Shown here: positions 51,656 to 62,167 of the stretch, piece by piece
Position numbering within the stretch: the first letter of the stretch is position 1
How the letters are laid out: every line of letters starts with the position of its first letter
NCBI GenBank assembly: GCA_036985855.1
Contig: BTQL01000007.1
Coordinates: forward strand, 3,150 to 67,149
Direction: 5' to 3'
Source: B3-G11 sp036985855
Lineage (GTDB): Bacteria > Actinomycetota > Acidimicrobiia > Spongiisociales > UBA5794
Length of the DNA: 64,000 nt
Translations under genes and position numbers: made by a program
The notes under the pieces: model-generated
Seen by the model: the letters and a program-made list of their open reading frames with translations, nothing else
The model's database searches: none
What the model was told of the DNA's origin: nothing

Positions 51656-53371
51656 ATGGCAGAACAACTCAGCGGAGCAGCGATCCTCATCCGATCCCTC
51701 GAACACGAGGGCGTCGAGATGATCTTCGGCGTCCCGGGTGGGGCGATCCTCAAGGCATACGATGAGCTGTACTCGAGCCCGATTCGACACATCTTGGCGA
51801 GACACGAACAGGGCGGAGGTCACATGGCCTCGGGATACGCCCATGCCACCGGACGTGTGGGTGTGACTTTTGCCACATCTGGACCCGGAGCTACGAACCT
51901 GATCACACCGCTCGCCGACGCCTATATGGATTCGATTCCTGTCGTAGCAGTCACCGCGCAAGTCGGCTCGAGCTCGATCGGACTCGACGCATTCCAGGAG
52001 ACCCACACATGGGGTATCTCGATGCCCGTGACCAAACACAACTACCTCGTCACCGACATCGACGAGATCCCGACGACCATCAGGGAGGCATTCCATATTG
52101 CCTCCACAGGGCGTCCCGGACCAGTGCTCGTCGACATCACCAAGGACGCACTTGCAGACTCTATGGCGTGGCACGGTCCGGCTGAGATCAATCTGCCAGG
52201 TTATAGACCGTCTGTGAAGGGACACCCCCGTCAGGTGAGAGCCGCGATGGATGAGATTCTCAAATCTGAACGACCGGTTCTGTACGCCGGGGGTGGCATC
52301 ATCCGTTCTCAGGCGAGCGAACAGCTTCGAGCATTTGCCGAACAGCAGAACCTGCCCGTAGTGACGACGCTCATGGCCCGCGGGGCTATTCCGGACTCCC
52401 ATCCGCTGACACTTGGAATGTCTGGCATGCACGGCAACTACACGGCGACAACCGCGATCCAGCGATCTGATCTGCTCATCACCATCGGCGCCAGATTCGA
52501 TGACAGGGTGACGGGCAATCCCGAGTTCTTCGCTCCACGTGCTCGCGTTATCCATGTCGATGTCGATCCGGCAGAGATCGGCAAGATCCGTAGGGCCGAT
52601 ATCCCGATCGTCGGGGACGCAAAGGCTGTGCTCGAACAGTTCCTCACCGACGGTGCCGAGCGCCTCGCAACCGGTCCAGCGCCCGATCGCAGCAAGTGGC
52701 TCGGGACACTTACAGAGTGGCAAAACGATTTTCCGCTTGCCTATGTCCAGGATCCCGATGGACTCATACAACAGCAGTATGTGATAGACGAACTCTCGAA
52801 ACGGACGCCCCAGGACACGATCGCCGTTGCCGGCGTTGGCCAGCATCAGATGTGGGCTTCTCAGTTCTGGCGGTTCGAGGAACCGAACACCTGGATCAAC
52901 TCGGGAGGCCTCGGAACCATGGGTTATGCGGTGCCGGCCGCGGTGGGTGCTCAAGCCGCGATGCCCGACAGGACCGTCATCGCCATCGATGGCGACGGAT
53001 GTTTCCAGATGACCTTCCAGGAACTGATAACCGCGGCCGAAGAGAACATCCCAGTCAAGATCGCCGTGCTGAACAACGCGAACCTCGGAATGGTCCGCCA
53101 ATGGCAGAAGCTTTTCTACGACGACCGGTATTCGGCGACGGAGTTGTCCTACACGAATCCGAATATCCCGATGCTCGCAGAGGCTCTGGGATGCGCAGGG
53201 TTCCGCGCAGAAACGCCAGAGGACGTCATCCCAACGATCGAAAAGGGTCTTGCAATCAACGATCGGCCCGTTGTGATGGAATTCGTGTGCGACCCCGATG
53301 CCATGGTCTTCCCCATGGTCGTTGCCGGCGGATCGAACGATGAGGTTCTCATGGGTCCGGAGGATCTCTGA
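51656..53371 (+). CDS. ilvB: Acetolactate synthase large subunit
   Basis: IlvB is the TPP- and FAD-dependent first enzyme of valine, leucine and isoleucine synthesis. The 571-residue protein has FGVPGGAILKAYDEL, the TPP Glu in ARHEQGGGHMA, GPGATNLITPLADAYMDSIP, the FAD-region RFDDRVTGN, and the TPP-Mg motif GDGCFQM...NNANLGM. Start ATG 51656 follows CGGAGA; an in-frame start 36 bp upstream falls within the attenuator. It overlaps ilvN by 1 bp. Confidence 0.97.
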   Translation: MAEQLSGAAILIRSLEHEGVEMIFGVPGGAILKAYDELYSSPIRHILARHEQGGGHMASGYAHATGRVGVTFATSGPGATNLITPLADAYMDSIPVVAVTAQVGSSSIGLDAFQETHTWGISMPVTKHNYLVTDIDEIPTTIREAFHIASTGRPGPVLVDITKDALADSMAWHGPAEINLPGYRPSVKGHPRQVRAAMDEILKSERPVLYAGGGIIRSQASEQLRAFAEQQNLPVVTTLMARGAIPDSHPLTLGMSGMHGNYTATTAIQRSDLLITIGARFDDRVTGNPEFFAPRARVIHVDVDPAEIGKIRRADIPIVGDAKAVLEQFLTDGAERLATGPAPDRSKWLGTLTEWQNDFPLAYVQDPDGLIQQQYVIDELSKRTPQDTIAVAGVGQHQMWASQFWRFEEPNTWINSGGLGTMGYAVPAAVGAQAAMPDRTVIAIDGDGCFQMTFQELITAAEENIPVKIAVLNNANLGMVRQWQKLFYDDRYSATELSYTNPNIPMLAEALGCAGFRAETPEDVIPTIEKGLAINDRPVVMEFVCDPDAMVFPMVVAGGSNDEVLMGPEDL

Positions 53372-53883
53372 TGCCAAAGTCACAGCACCTCATCACCGTG
53401 ACGGTCGAGAACAAACCTGGTGTACTCGCAAGGATCGCATCGATGTTCGCCAGGCGGGATTTCAACATCCACTCCCTCGCTGTTGGACCAACCGAGGATC
53501 CGACCAGATCGCGAGTCACGATGGTCGTCGACGGTCCCGAGATGGAGCAGATCGTGAAACAGCTCTACAAGCTCGTCCACACGATCAAGGTCACAGAACA
53601 CGCGCAAGGCGAAGCCATCGAACGCGAGATCATGCTCGTCCGTGTCAACGCAGACCCGAAGCGGCGCAGTGAGATTCTCGATGCAGCCAACATCTTCGAT
53701 GCGACCGCTGTCGACGTCGGAGCGAACACGATCACCTTCGAGGTCGTCGGCGAGCCATCACGGCTGTCGGATTTCTTCGAGTTCATGAAGACGTATGGCA
53801 TCGTGAGCCTCGTCAAGTCGGGGCGGATCGCTCTCGCCAAAGACAACAAGTCGCAGTCGAAGAAGAACAGACAAGCGGTGTAG
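53371..53883 (+). CDS. ilvN: Acetolactate synthase regulatory subunit
   Basis: IlvN carries the valine-sensing ACT domain that controls IlvB. The 170-residue protein has VENKPGVLARIASMFARRDF and NIHSLAVGPTEDPTRSR in the ACT domain and the C-terminal IlvN domain with IVSLVKSGRIAL. It starts on the ilvB stop (TGATG) and is 11 bp upstream of ilvC. Confidence 0.97.
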   Translation: MPKSQHLITVTVENKPGVLARIASMFARRDFNIHSLAVGPTEDPTRSRVTMVVDGPEMEQIVKQLYKLVHTIKVTEHAQGEAIEREIMLVRVNADPKRRSEILDAANIFDATAVDVGANTITFEVVGEPSRLSDFFEFMKTYGIVSLVKSGRIALAKDNKSQSKKNRQAV

Positions 53884-53894
53884 GAGCCAGACAC

Positions 53895-54908
53895 ATGACA
53901 ACGATGTACTACCAAGCCGATGCAGACCCAGGCCTGATCACGCGCCGCAAGGTTGCGATCATTGGATTCGGAAGCCAGGGACATGCACACGCTCTCAACC
54001 TCAAGGACTCGGGCGTCGATGTGGTGGTCGGTCTCCGCGACGGCTCGCCGAGGGTCAAGGCAGCGTCAGATGCCGGACTGAAGGTCGTCGATCCTGGGAC
54101 AGCCGCCGAGTGGGCCGACCTCATCATGGTGCTCGTGCCAGACCAGGTACAGAAGGGGTTCTATGAGAATGTCATCGCTCCGAGGCTCTCCCCCGGCGAC
54201 GCGCTCTTCTTCGCCCATGGATTCTCCATCCACTTCGAATTCATCAAACCACCCGACTACGTCGATGTTGCGATGGTTGCTCCGAAGGGGCCGGGCCACC
54301 TCGTTCGACGCCAATACGTCGAAGGCTCAGGTGTCCCAACGCTTATCGCTGTCAAGCAAGACGCCACAGGCGACGCCTTCGCCCTCGCGCTCTCCTATGC
54401 CCACGGGATCGGAGGAACGAGGGCAGGCGTCATCGAAACAACATTCAAAGACGAGACAGAGACCGACCTGTTCGGTGAGCAGGTAATCCTGTGCGGCGGC
54501 GTCGATTCGCTGATTCAGGCATCATTCGAAACACTGACCGAGGCCGGCTACGAACCGGAGATGGCCTATTTCGAAGTTCTGCACGAGCTCAAGCTGATCG
54601 TCGATCTTCTCTGGGAAGGGGGGATCGAGTGGATGCGCCATTCCGTGTCGGACACGGCCGAGTACGGAGACGTGACCCGCGGTCCTCGCATCGTCACGAG
54701 CGAGACAAAGGTCGAGATGCGCAAGATCCTCGCCGAAATCCAGTCGGGTGACTTCGCCAGGGAATGGATGGCCGAATATGAGGCTGGTTCCCCGAACCTC
54801 AATGCGGCCAGGGCGGCGATCGCCGAACATCCCGTCGAGACAACCGGCAGAGGCCTCCGCGACATGATGACCTTCATGGTCCCGAAAACTCCCGAGGATG
54901 ACGTATGA
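53895..54908 (+). CDS. ilvC: Ketol-acid reductoisomerase
   Basis: IlvC isomerises and reduces acetolactate to dihydroxyisovalerate with NADPH. The 337-residue class I enzyme has GFGSQGHAHALNLKDSGVDV, VPDQVQKGFYENVI, MVAPKGPGHLVRRQY, TDLFGEQVILCGG and the catalytic region EYGDVTRGPRI. The cofactor loop GLRDGSPRVKAA places an Arg/Ser pair where NADPH phosphate binds. It overlaps leuA by 4 bp. Confidence 0.97.
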   Translation: MTTMYYQADADPGLITRRKVAIIGFGSQGHAHALNLKDSGVDVVVGLRDGSPRVKAASDAGLKVVDPGTAAEWADLIMVLVPDQVQKGFYENVIAPRLSPGDALFFAHGFSIHFEFIKPPDYVDVAMVAPKGPGHLVRRQYVEGSGVPTLIAVKQDATGDAFALALSYAHGIGGTRAGVIETTFKDETETDLFGEQVILCGGVDSLIQASFETLTEAGYEPEMAYFEVLHELKLIVDLLWEGGIEWMRHSVSDTAEYGDVTRGPRIVTSETKVEMRKILAEIQSGDFAREWMAEYEAGSPNLNAARAAIAEHPVETTGRGLRDMMTFMVPKTPEDDV

Positions 54909-56446
54909 GTGACCGTCTCATCATTTTCGATACGACGTTGCGCGACGGTGAACAGGCGCCCGGCATCGCGCTTTCGCCTGATGACAAGGTTGCGATAGCA
55001 AAACAGCTTGCGCTCCTCAAAGTCGACGTCATCGAGGCTGGTTTCGCTGCGTCCAGTCCAGGCGACTTCGCGGCGGTTTCGAGAATCGCGCAGGAGGTGC
55101 AGGGTCCAACGATTGCTTCGCTCGCCCGTACGCATCCGGATGACATCGATCGGGCAGCCGACGCGTTGAAGCTCGCCGACAAGAAGCGCATCCATGTCTT
55201 CATGTCCACCTCACCCATCCACATGGAGCAGATGCTCCGCATGTCCCCCACCGAAGTCCTCCGCTCCGTCGTGGACGGGGTGACGCGTGCGAAACGTTAT
55301 GTCGACGACATCGAGTTCTCGCCACAGGATGCGACCCGATCTGACCCCGACTTCATCGTTGAGGTGTGTCGGGCAGCCGTTACAGCCGGTGCCACAACCA
55401 TCAACATCCCCGACACCGTGGGATATGCGATGCCGGAGGACTTTGTTGAGCTGCTCACCAGGGTGTTCGATGACGTAAGGGGCGGCAATGAGGATGTCAT
55501 CATCTCGACCCATTGTCATAACGACCTCGGACTCGCCGTGGCGAACTCCCTGTCAGCCATCAACGCTGGAGCACGTCAAATCGAGGGCGCCATCAATGGG
55601 ATCGGCGAACGCGCTGGTAACACGTCAACTGAAGAGATCATCATGGCATTGAGTACTCGGCAGGACTATTTCGATGTCGAGATCGGTGCAGACACAACCC
55701 AGATCTTCGAAACGTCGCGCCTTGTGTCGAGCCTGACGGGTTATCCGATCCAGTACAACAAGGCAGTCGTTGGCCGGAACGCGTTTGCACACGAGTCCGG
55801 CATCCATCAGCACGGGGTGCTCCGGAACCGTGAGACGTACGAGATCATGGATCCAAGGTCGGTCGGTACCGAGTCTGTGCTCGTACTCGGAAAGCATTCT
55901 GGCAGGGCGGCGTTCCAGGATGCACTCGCCAAGATGGGGATCTCACTCGAAGACGTCGATTTCCAGTCATCGTTCGATCGTTTCAAAGAACTCGCCGACC
56001 GAAAGGGCGAAATCTCGGAGGAAGGTATCAGAGCGATCGTCGCGCAGGAGACCGGAACCGATTTCGAAGAGATGCGCTTCGAAGCGATCTATGTTTCGGG
56101 AGGTTCCAACGAGGTACCTGTGGCGACCGTCACGTTGACACGAAACGGCGAACAGCTCGAGAAGACCGCAGAGGGTGACGGGATGGTGAACGCAACATTC
56201 GTTGCCATGCAGGATGCCTACGGGATTCCTGCACGACTCCTCGACTATCGCGTTTCACCGATCACTTCCGGTGCCGATGCCATGGCTGAGGTCAACGTCA
56301 TGATCAAAGTCGGCTCGTCGACCTTCTCAGGTCGAGGCGTCTCGACAGACGTCGTCGAAGGTTCCGCAAGAGCGATCGTCGCTGCGATGAACAAAGCAGC
56401 GTTTGACCGCGGGGTCATCGAGGACACTCGAGACTCGGACGCGTGA
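54905..56446 (+). CDS. leuA: 2-isopropylmalate synthase
   Basis: LeuA condenses 2-ketoisovalerate with acetyl-CoA, the first leucine step. The 513-residue protein has FDTTLRDGEQAPG at 8-20 (catalytic Arg13, Asp14), STHCHNDLG with the metal His pair, and INGIGERAGNTSTEEI. The C-terminal LeuA dimer domain (about 385-500) is complete and gives leucine feedback sensitivity in related enzymes. It is the long-chain, bacterial type of LeuA, not a citramalate synthase by length and context. It overlaps ilvC (ATGA) and leuB (GTGA). Confidence 0.95.
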   Translation: MSDRLIIFDTTLRDGEQAPGIALSPDDKVAIAKQLALLKVDVIEAGFAASSPGDFAAVSRIAQEVQGPTIASLARTHPDDIDRAADALKLADKKRIHVFMSTSPIHMEQMLRMSPTEVLRSVVDGVTRAKRYVDDIEFSPQDATRSDPDFIVEVCRAAVTAGATTINIPDTVGYAMPEDFVELLTRVFDDVRGGNEDVIISTHCHNDLGLAVANSLSAINAGARQIEGAINGIGERAGNTSTEEIIMALSTRQDYFDVEIGADTTQIFETSRLVSSLTGYPIQYNKAVVGRNAFAHESGIHQHGVLRNRETYEIMDPRSVGTESVLVLGKHSGRAAFQDALAKMGISLEDVDFQSSFDRFKELADRKGEISEEGIRAIVAQETGTDFEEMRFEAIYVSGGSNEVPVATVTLTRNGEQLEKTAEGDGMVNATFVAMQDAYGIPARLLDYRVSPITSGADAMAEVNVMIKVGSSTFSGRGVSTDVVEGSARAIVAAMNKAAFDRGVIEDTRDSDA

Positions 56447-57507
56447 ACGCACAGATCGCCCTTCTCCCTGGCGACGGTATCGGCCCGGAGATAGTGCAGC
56501 AGGCAAGAGTCGTCCTCGATACTGTCGCTGCTCGGTTCGACCACAACTTCTCGTATTCGGAGCACCTCATGGGCGGCTGCGCCATCGATGCAACCGGCGA
56601 CGCTCTGCCGGCCGCAACGCTGCAAGCCTGCAACGAATCCGACGCGATCATCCTCGGCGCTGTCGGCGGGCCGCAGTGGAGCGATCCGGACGCCAAGACG
56701 CGGCCTGAGGCAGGACTCCTCGCCCTCCGAAAGAACCTTGGTCTCTATGCGAATCTGCGTCCCGTAAGGACCTTCGACGCACTCGTCGATGCCTCTCCCC
56801 TTCGTCGCGACATCGTCGAAGGTACGGACATCCTGTTCCTGAGGGAGCTGACCGGCGGTATCTACTTCGGTGGCTCGACGGTCTCGGAGGACGGCACCGA
56901 AGTCGCCGATCACATGCGATACACCGTTGTGGAGATCGAACGCATCATCCGCATGGCAGCAAGAGCTGCTCGTGATCGGTCGGGGAAGCTCACTTCTGTC
57001 GACAAGGCGAATGTTCTCGAGGTCTCGCGTCTATGGAGACGCACCACCGACCGCGTGATGTCAGACGAATTCCCCGAAGTAGAGCTCGAGACGCTGCTCG
57101 TCGATGCGATGGCGATGCACCTATTGTCACGTCCACGGGACTTCGATGTCGTCGTCACCGGCAACCTCTTCGGCGACATCCTGACCGACGAAGCCTCGAT
57201 GCTACCGGGGTCGCTCGGTCTGTTGCCTTCGGCGTCCTTGGGCGATGGAAACGTCGGACTCTACGAGCCGATCCACGGATCAGCACCGGACATTGCGGGC
57301 CACGGCATTGCCAACCCCCTCGCCACCATCCTCGCCGCAGCAATGGCACTACGACACTCACTGCACCTCGAGGACGAAGCGATTGCCATCGAGAACGCGG
57401 TAGATCGGGTTCTCAGAGACGGTCTGCGGACGGCCGACATCGCAGACGGCGCAGACTCAGTCGATACCGCATCGATGGGCGCGGCAGTCGCTCGAGCGAT
57501 CGCATAG
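56443..57507 (+). CDS. leuB: 3-isopropylmalate dehydrogenase
   Basis: LeuB oxidatively decarboxylates 3-isopropylmalate with NAD. The 354-residue protein from GTG 56443 has LLPGDGIGPEIV, GAVGGPQWSD, RPEAGLLALRKNLGLYANLRP, FLRELTGGIYFGG, TDEASMLPGSLGLLPSASLG and the C-terminal HGSAPDIAG. The gene ends the branched-chain operon. leuC, leuD and ilvD are not in the window and must lie elsewhere. Confidence 0.96.
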   Translation: MNAQIALLPGDGIGPEIVQQARVVLDTVAARFDHNFSYSEHLMGGCAIDATGDALPAATLQACNESDAIILGAVGGPQWSDPDAKTRPEAGLLALRKNLGLYANLRPVRTFDALVDASPLRRDIVEGTDILFLRELTGGIYFGGSTVSEDGTEVADHMRYTVVEIERIIRMAARAARDRSGKLTSVDKANVLEVSRLWRRTTDRVMSDEFPEVELETLLVDAMAMHLLSRPRDFDVVVTGNLFGDILTDEASMLPGSLGLLPSASLGDGNVGLYEPIHGSAPDIAGHGIANPLATILAAAMALRHSLHLEDEAIAIENAVDRVLRDGLRTADIADGADSVDTASMGAAVARAIA

Positions 57508-57539
57508 GAACTCGAAACACAGGAACACACGTGACTGGG

Positions 57540-58457
57540 TCAGGGTGGGTTTGTCCGTTGTGGTGACCCTCTTGTCGGGCTGCTGTGGATGAGGCGACGT
57601 CGCATGGATGGCGAGTCGGGATCGAGACGGTACCGGGAGGTACAGCCGTCTATGAGACAGACCCCGTCACGGTGCGCAACCACGTGACGGATCGCAGGCG
57701 GGATCGCCCTGGCCGCCGGCGAGGTGACCACAGGTACACCGTGGTCATCGAGTCCGACGATACGGACCCTGCCGGTACACAACATCTGTTCCAAAGCATC
57801 CGGTCCGACACGGGGACCATATTCGACCCCGGCGGCAGTTTCGGCAGGATTATCTCGGCGTGCGTCAACAAACACCGTCACCTGAGGTGAGTTGGATCCG
57901 GCTGAAGTGGCCCCGTCGAGACTGTCCATGGCCATCGCAGCAAACGCATCCAACCGGCGTTGAGAACCAGTCGAGGGCAGGCCGCCTACTGTGCGGTGGA
58001 GCCGATCTGCACGTTCAAAGATCGCTCCCTCGATCGTGGCACCGATGATCCCCGGTGCTTCACCCCACATGCGGTACCTCGACCCATCGAGATTCGGTTG
58101 GATCGTGAAGAACCGATCGGCGAACACGGCACGCTCTTCACAAGCGGTCACCCGCTTGCGGTGAGCAATCATGCGCCGCACACCGTCGAGATCACACCCA
58201 TAAGAATCGTCAACAACACCAGCGGAAACACCCGTATCGGCAAGCCTCACCGCAACAACCGTACGGTCGAACGTTGCGGTGCCGTTGAGCATCCGGTCGT
58301 GCAACCCCCGATGCTGCCCGAACCGTCTGGCAGCAAACACAAGATCACGGGCGGTCTCCCTCTTGACATCCAAATGAGACTGCACCCACTCCTCAAGCGA
58401 ACGAGAAGCATCACTTTGTGGCGCCTGAGCCCTATCAAGCTCATTGACCAACACCAA
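57540..58457 (-). pseudogene. Truncated DUF222/HNH (13E12-type) remnant
   Basis: The 305-codon frame matches the middle of actinobacterial DUF222 proteins: RSLEEWVQSHLDVKRETARD, AARRFGQHRGLHDRMLNG and RRLDAFAAMAMDSL, then the HNH entry HRDGVCLIDGCTSRYRL. The usual His-His-rich HNH core after RYRL is missing and the frame goes on with an unrelated basic tail (SMRRRLIHSS). At the other end, codons for RSRQ lead into TTG 58457 from a nearby upstream TGA, and no standard N-terminal domain precedes them. Both ends therefore look broken. 13E12-type genes are often dispersed repeats. Confidence 0.7.
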
Positions 58458-58526
58458 CTGCCGAGAACGAAGAGGGCCAGAGACCCGGCGGGTAGAGCGG
58501 GGACGATGTTCTGTCGGCGCTGTCGC

Positions 58527-59756
<1,230 letters not shown>

Positions 59757-59782
59757 CGACAACCTCTGTACTCTCAACCGAC

Positions 59783-61222
59783 ATGACGACACTGCAACCT
59801 ACCAGCGACATTGGACTCATCGGTCTGGCTGTGATGGGCCAGAACCTCGTCCTGAATCTTTCGGACCACGGTTTCCGTGTTGCTGTGTTCAATCGAACTC
59901 CAGCACGAACAGAGAAATTCGTTGCGGAGAACCAAGACCGGGACATCACGGGTTTCAGCGATCTGGCCGGGTTCGCGGCATCCATCGAACGCCCCAGACG
60001 CATCCTGCTCATGATCAAGGCGGGACAGCCGGTCGATGCCCAGATCACAACTCTCCTGCCACTGCTCGACGAGGGAGACGTCATCGTCGATGGTGGGAAC
60101 TCGTTGTTCACCGATACCGCACGAAGATACGAGGACCTGGCCGACGTCGGCATCCATTTCGTTGGTGCTGGTATCTCCGGCGGTGAAGAGGGAGCCCGAT
60201 TCGGGCCATCGATCATGCCGGGTGGAGACGAGACAGCATGGCCCATCATCGGGGATGTTCTCAGAGCCATTGCCGCCGTAGCCGACGGAGACCCGACCGT
60301 TGCGTGGATCGGCCCCGGAGGAGCCGGCCACTTCGTCAAGATGGTGCACAACGGGATCGAGTACGGAGACATGCAGGTCATCGCAGAGGCGTATGACATC
60401 ATGGGACGGGGACTCGGTATGGGGGCAGCGGACATGCAACCTCACTTTGCAGAGTGGAACGAGGGCAAGCTCGACTCCTATCTCATCGAGATCACCGCAG
60501 ACATCCTCGGTCATCGTCAGGACAATGGAACACCGACGGTCGACGTCATCGTTGATGCCACGGGCCAGAAAGGAACCGGCAAGTGGACCGTCGAGGCCTC
60601 GATGGAGCTTCCGACGCCCGTTTCACTGATCGCTGAGTCCGTCTACGCACGCATCGTGTCCTCATTGCGGGACGAGCGTGCAAAAGCCTCGGCCTATCTG
60701 GGCGGAACGAATGATCCCATCGAAGGCGATCCAGATCAGATCATCACCGACCTCCATGACGCGCTCTACGCAGCGAAGATCATCTCGTATGCCCAGGGTT
60801 TCATGCTTCTCCGTTCCGCAAGTGAGGAGTTCGGCTGGGATCTTGATTTCGGCACGATCGCCAGCCTGTGGAGGGCAGGAGCCATCATCCGCTCGCGATT
60901 CCTCAACGACATCACCGCCGCGTACCGTCGCGATCCAGACCTCACGAATCTGCTGCTCGACGGCTTCTTCAGAAGCGAGGTTGCATCGGCGGTCGGGGGC
61001 TTGCGCAGAACCGTCGCAAGAGCCACAACCGCCGGCATACCTGTGCCATCGTATTCGGCTGCGCTCTCCTTCTTCGACGCATACCGGTCCGAACGCCTAC
61101 CGGCCAACCTCACCCAGGCACAGCGCGACTACTTCGGAGCACATACCTATGAGCGGACCGACCGTCCTCGGGGAGAGTGGTTCCACACGGAGTGGGCCGC
61201 GAATGGGGATGGATCGACTTGA
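59783..61222 (+). CDS. gnd: 6-phosphogluconate dehydrogenase, decarboxylating
   Basis: Gnd oxidises 6-phosphogluconate to ribulose 5-phosphate with NADP. The 479-residue long-type protein has GLIGLAVMGQNLVLNLSDHG, the NADP-region NRTPARTEKFV, and the catalytic Lys186 and Asn190 in KMVHNGIEYGDMQ. GTGKWTVEASMELP and the C-terminal RDYFGAHTYERTDRPRGEWF are also present. The start ATG 59783 has no ribosome site; TGTACT at 59767-59772 suits a leaderless promoter. It overlaps the next gene as TTGA. Confidence 0.96.
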   Translation: MTTLQPTSDIGLIGLAVMGQNLVLNLSDHGFRVAVFNRTPARTEKFVAENQDRDITGFSDLAGFAASIERPRRILLMIKAGQPVDAQITTLLPLLDEGDVIVDGGNSLFTDTARRYEDLADVGIHFVGAGISGGEEGARFGPSIMPGGDETAWPIIGDVLRAIAAVADGDPTVAWIGPGGAGHFVKMVHNGIEYGDMQVIAEAYDIMGRGLGMGAADMQPHFAEWNEGKLDSYLIEITADILGHRQDNGTPTVDVIVDATGQKGTGKWTVEASMELPTPVSLIAESVYARIVSSLRDERAKASAYLGGTNDPIEGDPDQIITDLHDALYAAKIISYAQGFMLLRSASEEFGWDLDFGTIASLWRAGAIIRSRFLNDITAAYRRDPDLTNLLLDGFFRSEVASAVGGLRRTVARATTAGIPVPSYSAALSFFDAYRSERLPANLTQAQRDYFGAHTYERTDRPRGEWFHTEWAANGDGST

Positions 61223-62091
61223 GCCAGCCATGGCCGCGAACGATGCCTGCGCTCATCACGGCCTTCGACTCCAATGAGAACATCGATGCCGATGCTCATG
61301 GGCACAACGTATCCGTGGCGGTCGCCGCCGGAGCCGATGGCGTCCTCCTGGCCGGGTCGACGGGCGAAGGACCCTACCTCGAATCAGGCGAACGCAAGCT
61401 GCTCAGCTCCATCACACGCGACGCGTTTCCAGATCTCACGATATTGTGTGGCATCTTCGCTGAAACAGATCGTTCAACGGAGAGCCAGATTGCGGAAGCG
61501 GCAGATGGTTGTGCAAACGCGGTGCTGATTGTCACACCAGGCACGCTCGTGCGGAACCGCCACCATATCATCACCGCCTTCTATCGTCGGATCGCCGACT
61601 CCTCTCCTCTGCCGATGTTCCTCTATACCGTGCCTCGTGTGACGGGATACGAGTTCCCGGTCGAGTCGGTAGCCGAACTCGCCAGCCACTCCAACATCGT
61701 CGGCATCAAGGACAGCGGAGGCGATGTGTCCCGCCTCACAGCGCTCGCAGAGACTCTGAACGCCGGATTCACCGCCTACACCGGAAACTCGAAAGCTCTT
61801 GCCGACAGCGGCGGTCGGGGCGCATTCGGAGCGATCACGGCAAGTGCCAACTACGCATTCACACTCGTGGAATCGGCCGCATCGGGAGACGAGGGGGCTC
61901 AGGCGATTCTGGTCGAGATCACGAACATCGTCGAACAGTTCGGAGTCTCGGGAACGAAGTTCGCCGCCTCCCTCGCCGGCTTGCGACCCGGCGTGAGTCG
62001 CCTCCCCCTCCAACCCCTCGACTCCGAGGCCGAACAGTCGATCACCAACGCCTACGAGCACATGTTGTCGAGGGTTTCACGGGACACCTGA
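61219..62091 (+). CDS. DapA/NAL-family aldolase-type lyase
   Basis: The 290-residue TIM-barrel class I aldolase has LLAGSTGEGPYL (carboxylate-binding loop), Tyr136 in FLYTVPRVTG and the Schiff-base Lys164 in GIKDSGGD; these positions match Tyr133/Lys161 of E. coli DapA. DapA usually has GTTGE and YNVP, so the GSTGE/YTVP/KDSGGD variant leaves open dihydrodipicolinate synthase, 2-keto-3-deoxygluconate aldolase or a related lyase. Start TTG 61219 overlaps the gnd stop (TTGA); ATG 61243 is an alternative. Coupling to gnd favours sugar-acid metabolism. Confidence 0.85.
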   Translation: MSQPWPRTMPALITAFDSNENIDADAHGHNVSVAVAAGADGVLLAGSTGEGPYLESGERKLLSSITRDAFPDLTILCGIFAETDRSTESQIAEAADGCANAVLIVTPGTLVRNRHHIITAFYRRIADSSPLPMFLYTVPRVTGYEFPVESVAELASHSNIVGIKDSGGDVSRLTALAETLNAGFTAYTGNSKALADSGGRGAFGAITASANYAFTLVESAASGDEGAQAILVEITNIVEQFGVSGTKFAASLAGLRPGVSRLPLQPLDSEAEQSITNAYEHMLSRVSRDT

Positions 62092-62167
62092 CGTGATCCC
62101 AGAATCCTGTGGACATATGCCGGCCGGTGTGCGGATTGTTGCACCGGAGGGATTACCGTTTCGTCTG

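Noticed and set aside
51449..53383. Open frame of about 644 codons on the minus strand across ilvB
   Set aside because: It is antisense to an unmistakable acetolactate synthase and composed of unconserved residues rich in Arg and His.
57508..58526. Homing endonuclease or intein-like insertion in leuB
   Set aside because: leuB is complete and ends before the HNH remnant, which lies on the other strand and lacks the HNH core.
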